Positions 52,083-59,697 of a DNA stretch of 64,000 nucleotides are shown one piece after another. Positions within the stretch are counted from its first letter, which is position 1. Each line of letters begins with the position of its first letter. Under the pieces are notes generated by a model, which saw only the letters and a list, made by a program, of their open reading frames with translations, did no database searches and had not been told where the DNA came from. The translations under genes were made by a program, and so were the position numbers. This stretch comes from Flectobacillus roseus (GTDB taxonomy: Bacteria; Bacteroidota; Bacteroidia; Cytophagales; Spirosomataceae): the NCBI RefSeq assembly GCF_030056665.1, contig NZ_JASHIG010000027.1; one strand, given 5' to 3'.

Positions 52083-52158
52083 GATTTCGGATATGGGATT
52101 TTGATTTCGGATTGAATAAAAGTTTAAATCCAAAATCAAAAATCCCCAATCCAAAATC
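52083..52158. repeat. Imperfect inverted repeat between ribD and aroE
   Basis: GATTTCGGAT occurs twice in direct orientation (52083 and 52103 region); the right side (52127-52158) is largely complementary to the left (52083-52113). It is made of a ~10-base word and its complement, a pattern of degenerate repeats; also acts as a possible bidirectional terminator between convergent genes. Confidence 0.5.
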
Positions 52159-52162
52159 GTAT

Positions 52163-52918
52163 CTAGCTATTCCAGATTTCCCAAGCTTTTTCGGCTTGTC
52201 CGTGTAACATTTCTAGTCCGAAATGAACACCACGCACGCCAGCTTCAGTGCCTTTTTTCAAAAACAAAGTTTCGAGTGGGTTATACACAATATCGTATAA
52301 TAAATGCTTTCCACTCAATAATTCGTAAGGAATAGCGGGACAATTCTCTACTTTCGGATACATTCCTAGTGGAGTAGTATTCACAATGAACAAGTGCTCA
52401 GACATTACTTCTGGCGTTAGTTCTTCATAGGTAATCGTATCATTTTCTTTGGTACGAGAAACCAATTGCACTTTCAAACCCAAGTCTTCTAAGGCTACGA
52501 TAATGGCTTTGGCTGCACCACCTTTTCCAAGTACTAGCGCTTTTTTAGGAGCGATTTCATTAAACGCATCCCATTTTTCGAGCGTCCATCTAAAGCCCCA
52601 GTAGTCGGTATTAAAGCCTTTTGTTTTACCATTCTCCAAAAACTTAATGGTATTCACAGCACCAATTTTGCTTGCGGCTGGGTCGATTTCGTCGAGATAT
52701 GCCATCACATTTTGTTTGTGAGGAATTGTCACATTCAAGCCTTTTAGCTCACCTGCATGTGATTGAAGCAAAGCAGGGAAGTCTTCAATATTTTCGAGCT
52801 CAAATTTCTCATACGTATGTGTCTGAGAGAGACCAATTTTTTCAAATTTCTCTGTAAAATATCCTTTCGAGAACGAATGCCCCAAAGGAAAACCAATAAG
52901 ACCAAATAAATTTTTCAT
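52163..52918 (-). CDS. aroE: Shikimate dehydrogenase
   Basis: 251 aa. FGLIGFPLGHSFSKGYFTEKF, GLNVTIPHKQNVMAYLDEID (catalytic lysine of the NVTxPxK motif), and NADP site VLGKGGAAKAIIVAL. Catalyses step 4 of the shikimate pathway. Slightly shorter than the family average of 270. Confidence 0.93.
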   Translation of the reverse strand: MKNLFGLIGFPLGHSFSKGYFTEKFEKIGLSQTHTYEKFELENIEDFPALLQSHAGELKGLNVTIPHKQNVMAYLDEIDPAASKIGAVNTIKFLENGKTKGFNTDYWGFRWTLEKWDAFNEIAPKKALVLGKGGAAKAIIVALEDLGLKVQLVSRTKENDTITYEELTPEVMSEHLFIVNTTPLGMYPKVENCPAIPYELLSGKHLLYDIVYNPLETLFLKKGTEAGVRGVHFGLEMLHGQAEKAWEIWNS

Positions 52919-53030
52919 AGCGTAAAAATAAACAAAGAGGCAATAGTACGAAAACTTTTGCCTCTTTGATGAAATAGTACTTTATATGATAGGAGTAAAA
53001 AGCGTGTATTGACACGTCTTACTTAAGAAG

Positions 53031-53681
53031 TTACTTTTGACTAAATTGACTTTTTACAAAACCAATAACCATTGGCAATACTGAAATACCAACGATACCA
53101 AGTACTACTTTTTCGAAGTTGTGTTTTACCCACTCGTTATTACCCAAGAAGTATCCCAACAAAGTAATTGAAGTAACCCATACAATAGCACCAACTACAC
53201 AGAATGTAATGTATTTGCCATATTTCATACTACCTGCTCCCGCTACAAATGGCGCTACAGTACGTACGATAGGTACAAAACGAGCCATAATAACGGTTTG
53301 ACCGCCATTTTTTTCGTAAAACTCTTCTGTTTTAATAATGTGCTCACGTTTTAAGAAGAGAATTTTATCTTTTGATTTAACAAAGTCACTCAAATATTTT
53401 CCTACAAAATAATTCACATTGTCGCCCAAAAGCGCTGCACCAATCAACAATGGAATGACGAAAGTAATATCAATTTTGCCACCTGTTGCAGGAGCTGCCA
53501 ATACACCAATCGCAAATAAAAGCGAATCGCCTGGTAACAAAGGCATAACTACCAAACCAGTTTCGGCAAATACGATTAAGAACAGCAAACCATACGTAAG
53601 CGTACCGTTGTCAGTGATAAACTGCGTAAGGGCAGTTAAAGGATCTTTGAGAAGTTGTAATACAAATTGAATAATTTCCAT
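53031..53681 (-). CDS. DedA family membrane protein
   Basis: 216 aa. Four to five membrane segments; ETGLVVMPLLPGDSLLFAIG and FARFVPIVRTVAPFVAGAGSM-like stretch (ARFVPIVRTVAPFVAGAGSM) are the DedA family signature. Proteins of this family act as lipid carrier recycling transporters or in membrane homeostasis; substrate uncertain. Confidence 0.9.
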   Translation of the reverse strand: MEIIQFVLQLLKDPLTALTQFITDNGTLTYGLLFLIVFAETGLVVMPLLPGDSLLFAIGVLAAPATGGKIDITFVIPLLIGAALLGDNVNYFVGKYLSDFVKSKDKILFLKREHIIKTEEFYEKNGGQTVIMARFVPIVRTVAPFVAGAGSMKYGKYITFCVVGAIVWVTSITLLGYFLGNNEWVKHNFEKVVLGIVGISVLPMVIGFVKSQFSQK

Positions 53682-53802
53682 TGTTTGGGAAGATTTACAA
53701 TGTCCAAATGAGGCTTGGAGTAAATAGTGAAAGTAAACTACAAAAGTAAAGAAGAGTAACCTTTGTATGGTATGATAGTGAGAATCTTAATCAAAAAATA
53801 AA

Positions 53803-53845
53803 AAAGAATGATTGAGCAAATGTTGCTTTTGCCCAATCATTCTTT
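53803..53845 (-). terminator. Terminator of comA
   Basis: AAAGAATGATTG (53803-53814) pairs perfectly with CAATCATTCTTT (53834-53845) around an inner GCAAA/TTTGC stem. On the minus strand a T-rich tract follows, so it ends comA transcription. Confidence 0.8.
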
Positions 53846-53857
53846 GAAGGACAATAA

Positions 53858-54622
53858 TTATTTTTTATCCAAGAAATGAGAGAATGTATCGCCTCTCAAG
53901 CCCAAACGGATTGTTTCTAATGAAATAACTTCATGCGGAGCAATATTCCCAACGTTTACGTTAGCGCCAACCAACTTCACAAACCAAACTTGTTGAGATT
54001 TTTGAGGAGCTTCCCAAATGATTTTTTCTTCTGGAATTTCTGTCAAAATTTCTTCTACCAAACCTTGACGCACTTCACCCGATGCACGGAACAACCCTAC
54101 GTTTCCACCTTCACGAGCTTCACCGATTACTTTCCAAGCACCCGCTTCCAACTCCGCTTTCATCAATTTAATCCATTTGTATGGAGGAATGATTTTTGCT
54201 TCATCTTTTGAGCCTACTTCCGAAAGTACTGTTACTTGTTTAGCTAAAGTTTGGATATATCCACATTTGTCATCTTGTTCCATGTCCAAAGAACCGTCCG
54301 AAACCTCTGCGTATTCCATCCCATATTGGTCTAAAACACGACGGTATTCGTCAAATTGACCTCTTACCACAAATGCCTCAAACAGAGTACCCCCAAAATA
54401 AACAGGGATGCCCGCTGATTTATACAAAGCCAATTTATCTTTTAGGTTTGGAGTCACAAAAGAGGTTGCCCAACCCAACTTCACTATATCGGTATATCCA
54501 GAGCCAAGCTCCAAGAAATCTTCAACTTGTCTGAGACTAAGCCCTTTGTCCATTACCATTGTCAAACCTTTTTGACGTGGCTTTTCAGTTCTCTCGGGAA
54601 TCTGGTTAAGTGGGTAATTCAT
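53858..54622 (-). CDS. comA: Phosphosulfolactate synthase (ComA family)
   Basis: 254 aa. Makes (2R)-phospho-3-sulfolactate from phosphoenolpyruvate and sulfite, known from methanogen coenzyme M synthesis and from Bacillus YitD. Family stretches: KGLTMVMDKGLSLRQVEDFLE, DIVKLGWATSFV, GTLFEAFVVRGQFDEYRR, EVSDGSLDMEQDDKCGYI, EAREGGNVGLFRASGEVR, EAPQKSQQVWFVKLVGANVNVGNI. TIM barrel. In Bacteroidota it may feed sulfonolipid synthesis (inference). The next genes of the sulfolactate route (comB, comC) are not here. Single-gene with its own promoter. Confidence 0.88.
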   Translation of the reverse strand: MNYPLNQIPERTEKPRQKGLTMVMDKGLSLRQVEDFLELGSGYTDIVKLGWATSFVTPNLKDKLALYKSAGIPVYFGGTLFEAFVVRGQFDEYRRVLDQYGMEYAEVSDGSLDMEQDDKCGYIQTLAKQVTVLSEVGSKDEAKIIPPYKWIKLMKAELEAGAWKVIGEAREGGNVGLFRASGEVRQGLVEEILTEIPEEKIIWEAPQKSQQVWFVKLVGANVNVGNIAPHEVISLETIRLGLRGDTFSHFLDKK

Positions 54623-54746
54623 ATTTTTTGAAATTTCTGGGATTAAATATTTGGTTTTCAGAACAACAATGTTGTGCTTGTTGCACTTATTCAGAATAAT
54701 TAATTCGTTTGATTGAATAATGAGGTAATTCGAACGTGCAATTTTG

Positions 54747-54778
54747 CAAAATTAGAAATATCTTCCAAATGGCACAAA
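54747..54778 (-). promoter_or_regulatory. comA promoter
   Basis: Minus strand TTTG (54778-54775), 20 bases, TAATTTTG (54754-54747): exact consensus; the -7 octamer is the one of rpsJ and fusA. Leader about 118 bases. Confidence 0.7.
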
Positions 54779-54900
54779 CTACTATTTTACTAGATTGTCT
54801 TTAAATAATAATTGCTTTTAGTTAAATTTCTGTAAATCAGAAGTTTAATTTTTTTGAAAAAATAATTTTTCATAGATTTTTCAAAAAATATTATCAAAAA

Positions 54901-54931
54901 TTTGTTTACTAAACACTGTTTAGTAATTTTA
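54901..54931 (+). promoter_or_regulatory. Promoter overlapping the TetR-type operator
   Basis: TTTG (54901-54904), 19 bases, TAATTTTA (54924-54931; one base off TAnnTTTG). The 21-base palindrome at 54906-54926 fills the spacer, so a repressor bound there would block RNA polymerase. Transcription would start near 54938 and read toward DUF2147 and tetR; a 13-codon frame (MKDDKILIFKAYL, 54945-54986) is the first open frame. Confidence 0.55.
54906..54926. promoter_or_regulatory. Palindromic operator, probable TetR site 1
   Basis: TTACTAAAC, 3 bases, GTTTAGTAA: perfect 9-base arms. Near-identical copy at 57085-57105. Sits between comA (minus) and DUF2147/tetR (plus). The remaining gap 54623-55214 contains the comA promoter and the DUF2147 promoter. 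Confidence 0.6.
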
Positions 54932-55089
54932 CATTGTTATAAAAATGAAAGACGATAAAATATTAATCTTCAAAGCATATTTATAACTCTGAGAATAACT
55001 AGAACTACCTTACCCTAAATCGTTTAGGAAATAATAATACTCACATTATCCTAAACTTAGTATCTTGATGACCCAAATCTCATTCCTAT

Positions 55090-55118
55090 TTTGATTAAAT
55101 ATATTATAAGTATTTTTG
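55090..55118 (+). promoter_or_regulatory. DUF2147 promoter
   Basis: TTTG (55090-55093), 17 bases, TATTTTTG (55111-55118, exact -7 match). Leader about 90 bases to the ATG at 55215. Confidence 0.6.
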
Positions 55119-55214
55119 TCCTATAGTTTTAGTAGAATTTAATACAAAGATTACAAAATCTTCCGAATCTCAAGCCTTGAAAACAAAACCTTTTAATAAT
55201 AATCATACAAACTC

Positions 55215-55637
55215 ATGAAAAAGCTATTATTTATTCTTGCTACCTTGTTATTTACTATACAAATCGTACAGGCTCAAAACCCTACCAAGGACGCCGTGTT
55301 GGGTGAATGGCTATCTGAAAGTAAAGACGGTAAGGTGTTGATATTTAAACAAGGAGAAAAGTATTTTGGTAAACTTTCTTGGATAAAGGACGCAAACAAA
55401 AAAGATGTAAATAATCCTGATGCATCGTTGCGTAGTCAACCTTTATTAGGATTGGTGATTCTGAAAAATTTTGAGTTTACAGGAAAAGCATGGGAAGAAG
55501 GGAGTATTTATGACCCTAAAAATGGCAAAAGCTATTCATGCAATATGAAACTTAAAAAAGCAGATGAATTAGAAATCAGAGGCTTTGTGGGCGTTTCGTT
55601 ACTGGGACGTACTACTGTGTGGACAAAAGTGAAATAA
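55215..55637 (+). CDS. DUF2147 exported protein
   Basis: 140 aa with signal peptide (MKKLLFILATLLFTIQIVQA). DUF2147 core: AVLGEWLSESKDGKVLIFKQGEKYFGKLSWI, DASLRSQPLLGLVILKNFEF, WEEGSIYDPKNGKSYSCNMKL, RGFVGVSLLGRTTVW. A small beta-barrel fold exported to the periplasm, possibly lipid-binding; function not established. 73 bases before tetR. Confidence 0.85.
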   Translation: MKKLLFILATLLFTIQIVQAQNPTKDAVLGEWLSESKDGKVLIFKQGEKYFGKLSWIKDANKKDVNNPDASLRSQPLLGLVILKNFEFTGKAWEEGSIYDPKNGKSYSCNMKLKKADELEIRGFVGVSLLGRTTVWTKVK

Positions 55638-55710
55638 GCCTGCTACCTGTTGGGAATGCCTATACACTTTGCGTAAATTTGCCTGCATACTAAGATTGGT
55701 TTATTAAGAA

Positions 55711-56343
55711 ATGGGTATTTTAGAAAGAAAAGAACGCGAAAAACTTGAATTAAAGCAGCGAATTTTGGAAGCTGCTAAAGAAATCTTTATCAAAGAAGGC
55801 TTTGATAAGGCTTCTATTCGAGCTATTGCTGATAAAATAGAATATAGTCCAGCTACCATTTATCTTCATTATAAGGATAAAGATGAGTTGTTTTATGCGG
55901 TACATGAATTAGGTTTTGATAAATTGTCCGAAATGACTCGTCCCGTTGAAAGTATCGAAGATGGTTTTCAACAACTGCGTATGAGAGGACTGATTTACTT
56001 AAAATTCGCTTTCGAAAACCCTGAGCTATACGACTTGATGTTTATAAAAGACGCGCCTATGCACGCTCTCAAAAAACAAGAAGCTGGCTGGGATTGTGGC
56101 ATGCACAATTTTGTGGCACTACAAAAAAACTTGGCGCTCTGTATCGAACAAGGCTCTGTTTTACCAGCCGACATCGATGTATTGTCTATGTCAATCTGGT
56201 CTTATGTTCATGGTTTGGTATCATTAAATATCAGAGGACGATTTGAACCATTTTGTGAACTAAATCCAGAAATACAGCTTGAAAAGCTCATAGGAGAGTC
56301 GTTGGACTTCATGTTGAATCTTATAAAAAAGAGAAATGAGTAA
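55711..56343 (+). CDS. TetR family transcriptional regulator
   Basis: 210 aa. N-terminal HTH: RILEAAKEIFIKEGFDKASIRAIADKIEYSPATIYLHYKDKDELFYAV (about 17-65); the C-terminal ligand domain (about 80-200) is of the TetR_C_33/WHG type. Likely represses the efflux operon at 57124 and its own region via the shared palindrome. The next ORF overlaps its end by 8 bases (translational coupling). Confidence 0.92.
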   Translation: MGILERKEREKLELKQRILEAAKEIFIKEGFDKASIRAIADKIEYSPATIYLHYKDKDELFYAVHELGFDKLSEMTRPVESIEDGFQQLRMRGLIYLKFAFENPELYDLMFIKDAPMHALKKQEAGWDCGMHNFVALQKNLALCIEQGSVLPADIDVLSMSIWSYVHGLVSLNIRGRFEPFCELNPEIQLEKLIGESLDFMLNLIKKRNE

Positions 56344-56779
56344 TAAACACGCATTAGAGGTTTTTAAAGAATATATTGGTACTCGTGTAGCCGAAAAAAG
56401 TATTTCGCCAGTGGCCAAATTTCTAGACGGTGTTTTGGTAGGGGTTCACGACCATGGTATCGAAATAGAATACCAAGTCAAAGAAGAAATGGTAAATCCT
56501 GCTCGTATCCTACATGGTGGTATTGCTGCTACGATGTTGGACGATATTATTGGGATGACTGTTTTTATGATGGGCAATGGTGTTTTTTACAGTACTGTCA
56601 ATCTTTCGGTAGATTACCTTTTTAGCGCACGACTAGGCGAGACCGTTCGCGTAAAATCTAAGATTGTAAGAATGGGAAAGAAAATCGCTCATGCAGAAGG
56701 CGAAATTCGTAACCAAAATGATATTTTAATTGCAAAATGTACAACCAATTTGGTGGCAACAAGCAATACTATTAAATAG
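56336..56779 (+). CDS. PaaI family thioesterase (hotdog fold)
   Basis: 147 aa. VNPARILHGGIAATMLDDIIGMTVFMMG (asparagine/HGG helix), TVNLSVDYLFSARLGETVRV, and AHAEGEIRNQNDILIAKCTTNLV. Hydrolyses an acyl-CoA or arylacyl-CoA. It overlaps tetR by 8 bases and is probably coregulated with it and with efflux. Confidence 0.88.
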   Translation: MSNKHALEVFKEYIGTRVAEKSISPVAKFLDGVLVGVHDHGIEIEYQVKEEMVNPARILHGGIAATMLDDIIGMTVFMMGNGVFYSTVNLSVDYLFSARLGETVRVKSKIVRMGKKIAHAEGEIRNQNDILIAKCTTNLVATSNTIK

Positions 56780-56908
56780 TTTTAGTTACTTTGTCTTTGA
56801 ATCTTTGAAAGACCAGTAACTAACTGATTTTAAGGATTTACAAAGTGAATTAAGCAGTAAAGATTTAACAGTTTACTTAAGCTGAAAAAATCTAAAAATC
56901 CCCTAGAA

Positions 56909-56941
56909 AGACCTGTGGGCAGCAAAATCTCCCACAGGTCT
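56909..56941. repeat. Perfect 11-bp hairpin after the thioesterase
   Basis: AGACCTGTGGG (56909-56919) pairs with CCCACAGGTCT (56931-56941), 11-base loop. No clear T-run; either a terminator for the tetR unit or a dispersed repeat. The gap 56780-57123 otherwise holds only the operator below. Confidence 0.5.
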
Positions 56942-57084
56942 GACTTATGACAGCTTTTGGCATTCAGCTTGAGCAGTCAGCCTGCATTAGTATACTTTAC
57001 TCCTAGTGCTGATAGCCAAAACCCGATAGATCAAAGCTCATTCGGCATTGATTCCTCATGAATTGATGCTTTTTATTTACTCTT

Positions 57085-57105
57085 TTACTGAACAGTGTTT
57101 ATAAA
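57085..57105. promoter_or_regulatory. Probable TetR operator site 2, upstream of the efflux operon
   Basis: Matches the reverse complement of the site at 54906-54926 in 18 of 21 positions (arms TTACTGAAC and GTTTATAAA around AGT). Ends 19 bases before the TolC ATG at 57124, where a bound repressor would block the operon. Confidence 0.6.
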
Positions 57106-57123
57106 ATTATAAATGTTTAATAC

Positions 57124-58488
57124 ATGAAACCTATGAAGTATTATCTATCCTTAGTGTGCTGTTGGCTCGCTTATGGAACTATGGCTCAATCAGAAGTACT
57201 CAATCAGTATGTACAAGAAGGACTACAAAATAGTCAAACACTCAAGCAGCAACGTTTTCAGCTACAAAAAGCCATTTGGGCTTTGGATGAAGCCAAAAGT
57301 TTGTTCAAACCTGCCGTGAATTTCAATACGACTGTCTCTTCTGCATTGGGTGGCCGTACGATTGATATTCCTGTGGGGGATTTGGTAAACCCTGTATATG
57401 CGACGCTCAATCGCTTGACTAACTCAAATGCTTTTCCACAAATCTCAAATGTGAGTGAGCAATTGATTCCAAAGGACTTTTATGACATGCGATTCAAGAC
57501 CTCAATGCCTTTGATTAATGCTGAACTTAAGTATAATCAAAGCATCAAAAAGGAACTGATTGGTTTACAGCAATCCGAAACCAATGTCTATAAACGTGAA
57601 TTGGTCAAAGATATAAAAATGGCCTATTTCAATTATTTGAAAGCTACTGAGGCATTGAGTATTTATGAAAATGCTTTACGTCTACTTCGTGAAAGTGAGC
57701 GTGTCAACCAAGCGTTGATTCAAAATGGTATGGCTAACCCGACGGTTTCTATTCGTACCAAAAACGAAATTGCCAGTATCGAATCAGAAGTAGAAGCTGC
57801 CAAAGGAACACAGAAAAACGCAGCAGCCTATTTCAATTTCTTGTTGAATCGTGAGTTTACGCAGGAAATCAAAGTTGACTCCAGTTTTAAAAATGTTGTA
57901 ATTCCTGCTAAAATAGACTTAGCCCACCGTGAAGAAATTGACAAGCTTGAAACCAATTTGAATATCAATAAGCAAATCTTAAAATTGAGCCAGTCCTACA
58001 ACCAACCCAAAATAGGAGCATCTTTGGATTTAGGTTCTCAAGGTCGTTTTGCTCAAATTGCTTCGGCAGATAAGAATTTTATTTCTCCCAATGCCTTTTT
58101 CTTGATTGGAGTATCAATTGACTTACCTGTATATTCCTCAGGACGAAATCAGTTGAAAGTAAAACAAGCCGAAATGGATGTCGCTACCGCAGATACGCAA
58201 TTACAGCAAGTCAAAAATCAACTTGATTTACAAAATATTTTAGCGCAAAATGCTTTGATGGCTGCCAAAGAAATTCACCAATCCAAAGCAAATCAGATAA
58301 GTTCGGCACAGCGCTATTATCGTGATATGATGCGCCGTTACAAAGAAGGCAATCTTAGTTTTATAGAGCTACTAGATGCCCAGACCCAACTGACTCGCAC
58401 TCAATTGCAGCAAGTGATAGCTCAATATGATGTTTGGCTCAAATGGGTAGAACTCGAACGCAGTGCTGCCGCTTTTGACTTGAAATAA
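57124..58488 (+). CDS. TolC family outer membrane efflux protein
   Basis: 454 aa with a signal peptide (ends TMAQ, about residue 22). Two OEP repeats of long helices: TLKQQRFQLQKAIWALDEAKSLFKPAVNF (about 40-70), ELVKDIKMAYFNYLKATEALSIYENALRLLRESE, and near the end RYYRDMMRRYKEGNLSFIELLDAQTQLTRTQLQQV. It forms the outer-membrane channel of a tripartite pump with the next two genes. Confidence 0.92.
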   Translation: MKPMKYYLSLVCCWLAYGTMAQSEVLNQYVQEGLQNSQTLKQQRFQLQKAIWALDEAKSLFKPAVNFNTTVSSALGGRTIDIPVGDLVNPVYATLNRLTNSNAFPQISNVSEQLIPKDFYDMRFKTSMPLINAELKYNQSIKKELIGLQQSETNVYKRELVKDIKMAYFNYLKATEALSIYENALRLLRESERVNQALIQNGMANPTVSIRTKNEIASIESEVEAAKGTQKNAAAYFNFLLNREFTQEIKVDSSFKNVVIPAKIDLAHREEIDKLETNLNINKQILKLSQSYNQPKIGASLDLGSQGRFAQIASADKNFISPNAFFLIGVSIDLPVYSSGRNQLKVKQAEMDVATADTQLQQVKNQLDLQNILAQNALMAAKEIHQSKANQISSAQRYYRDMMRRYKEGNLSFIELLDAQTQLTRTQLQQVIAQYDVWLKWVELERSAAAFDLK

Positions 58489-58564
58489 AAAGACATAGCG
58501 CTTGAAGCATAAATAAAAATCTAAAAATCTCTTTAGCCTTGTGCTAAGTAAAATCCTCTTGAAA

Positions 58565-59614
58565 ATGTTGACTTCCTTAAAAAATAGCCTCATTCTAGGT
58601 CTAATCATAGCAACGGTATTTGCCTGTGGCAAAAAGAAAACCGACAAGAAAACAATTGCAGATAACGAAACTGTAGCCGTAAAATTAGTGGATGTTTCAA
58701 ATGCTAATTCTACCGAACCCATCAAAGCTTCTGGCCTGATAAGCTCTTTACATGAAGCTCGACTATCTTTTAAAACGGGCGGAATTATCGAAAAGATTTT
58801 TGTAAAAGAAGGGCAAAATATTGCTAAAGGTCAATTATTGGCAACACTCAATTTGACCGAAATTAATGCACAAGTTTCACAAGCACAAGAAAATGTGAGC
58901 AAAATCGAAAGAGATTTAAAGCGTGTCAATGCGCTTTACCGTGATTCGGTTGCTACTCTTGAGCAAGTCCAAAATCTTACAACAGCCTTGAGCGTAGCAA
59001 AACAAAGTTTGCAAATAGCCCAATACAACCAAGGGTATTCCAAAATTTATGCACCAACCAATGGTGTTGTGGTCAAAAAAATGATGAATGAAGGAGAACT
59101 AGCCTCGTCTGGTAGTCCTGTGTTTTTTGTGAATGCCGCAGGTGCTAACGACTGGGTAGTAAAAGTAGGTATTGCAGACAAAGATTGGACTCGTCTCAAA
59201 TTAGGCGATAAAGCCGACATCAGCCTCGACGCATTTCCTGACGTGAAGTTTTTTGCTAATGTCACAACCCTCTCTCAAGGTGCCGACCAAGCTTCAGGCC
59301 TCTATCAAGCAGAATTAAAAATTAGTACTCAAGGTAAAAAAATGGCGACTGGCTTATTTGCCAAAGCATTGATTTATCCTTCTATCAAATACCAATATGC
59401 GTCTGTTCCAGTGGATGCTATTATTGAAGGCAATGGCGACCAAGCTTTTGTATATGTTGTAGAAAACGGAAAAGCAAAGAGAGTTTCTCTGTTGATTGCC
59501 TATGTCAACAACCAACAGGCATTTGTTCGTGAGGGATTGACGGGAGTTAGTCAAGTGGTAACAGATGGTTCGGCTTATCTGGTAGAGGGTACAAAAGTAA
59601 AAGTGATGAAATAA
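58565..59614 (+). CDS. RND efflux periplasmic adaptor (MFP) lipoprotein
   Basis: 349 aa from the ATG at 58565 (MLTSLKNSLILG); 58541 would add 8 residues. Lipobox TVFAC, so a lipoprotein. Family layout: barrel-sandwich GLISSLHEARLSFKTGGIIEKIFVKEGQNIAKGQLLATL, coiled coil AQVSQAQENVSKIERDLKRVNALY, lipoyl return KIYAPTNGVVVKKMMNEGE, then beta-barrel. Couples the RND pump to TolC. Confidence 0.92.
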   Translation: MLTSLKNSLILGLIIATVFACGKKKTDKKTIADNETVAVKLVDVSNANSTEPIKASGLISSLHEARLSFKTGGIIEKIFVKEGQNIAKGQLLATLNLTEINAQVSQAQENVSKIERDLKRVNALYRDSVATLEQVQNLTTALSVAKQSLQIAQYNQGYSKIYAPTNGVVVKKMMNEGELASSGSPVFFVNAAGANDWVVKVGIADKDWTRLKLGDKADISLDAFPDVKFFANVTTLSQGADQASGLYQAELKISTQGKKMATGLFAKALIYPSIKYQYASVPVDAIIEGNGDQAFVYVVENGKAKRVSLLIAYVNNQQAFVREGLTGVSQVVTDGSAYLVEGTKVKVMK

Positions 59615-59697
59615 GCTTTTACAACTAATCAATTTTATATAGACCTAAACGTGCATAATGTCATTGTAAGACAGCTTATGCCGACAACTCATCATAT

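Noticed and set aside
53858..54622. Competence regulator ComA
   Set aside because: The gene shares only a name with the Bacillus response regulator; the sequence is a phosphosulfolactate synthase.
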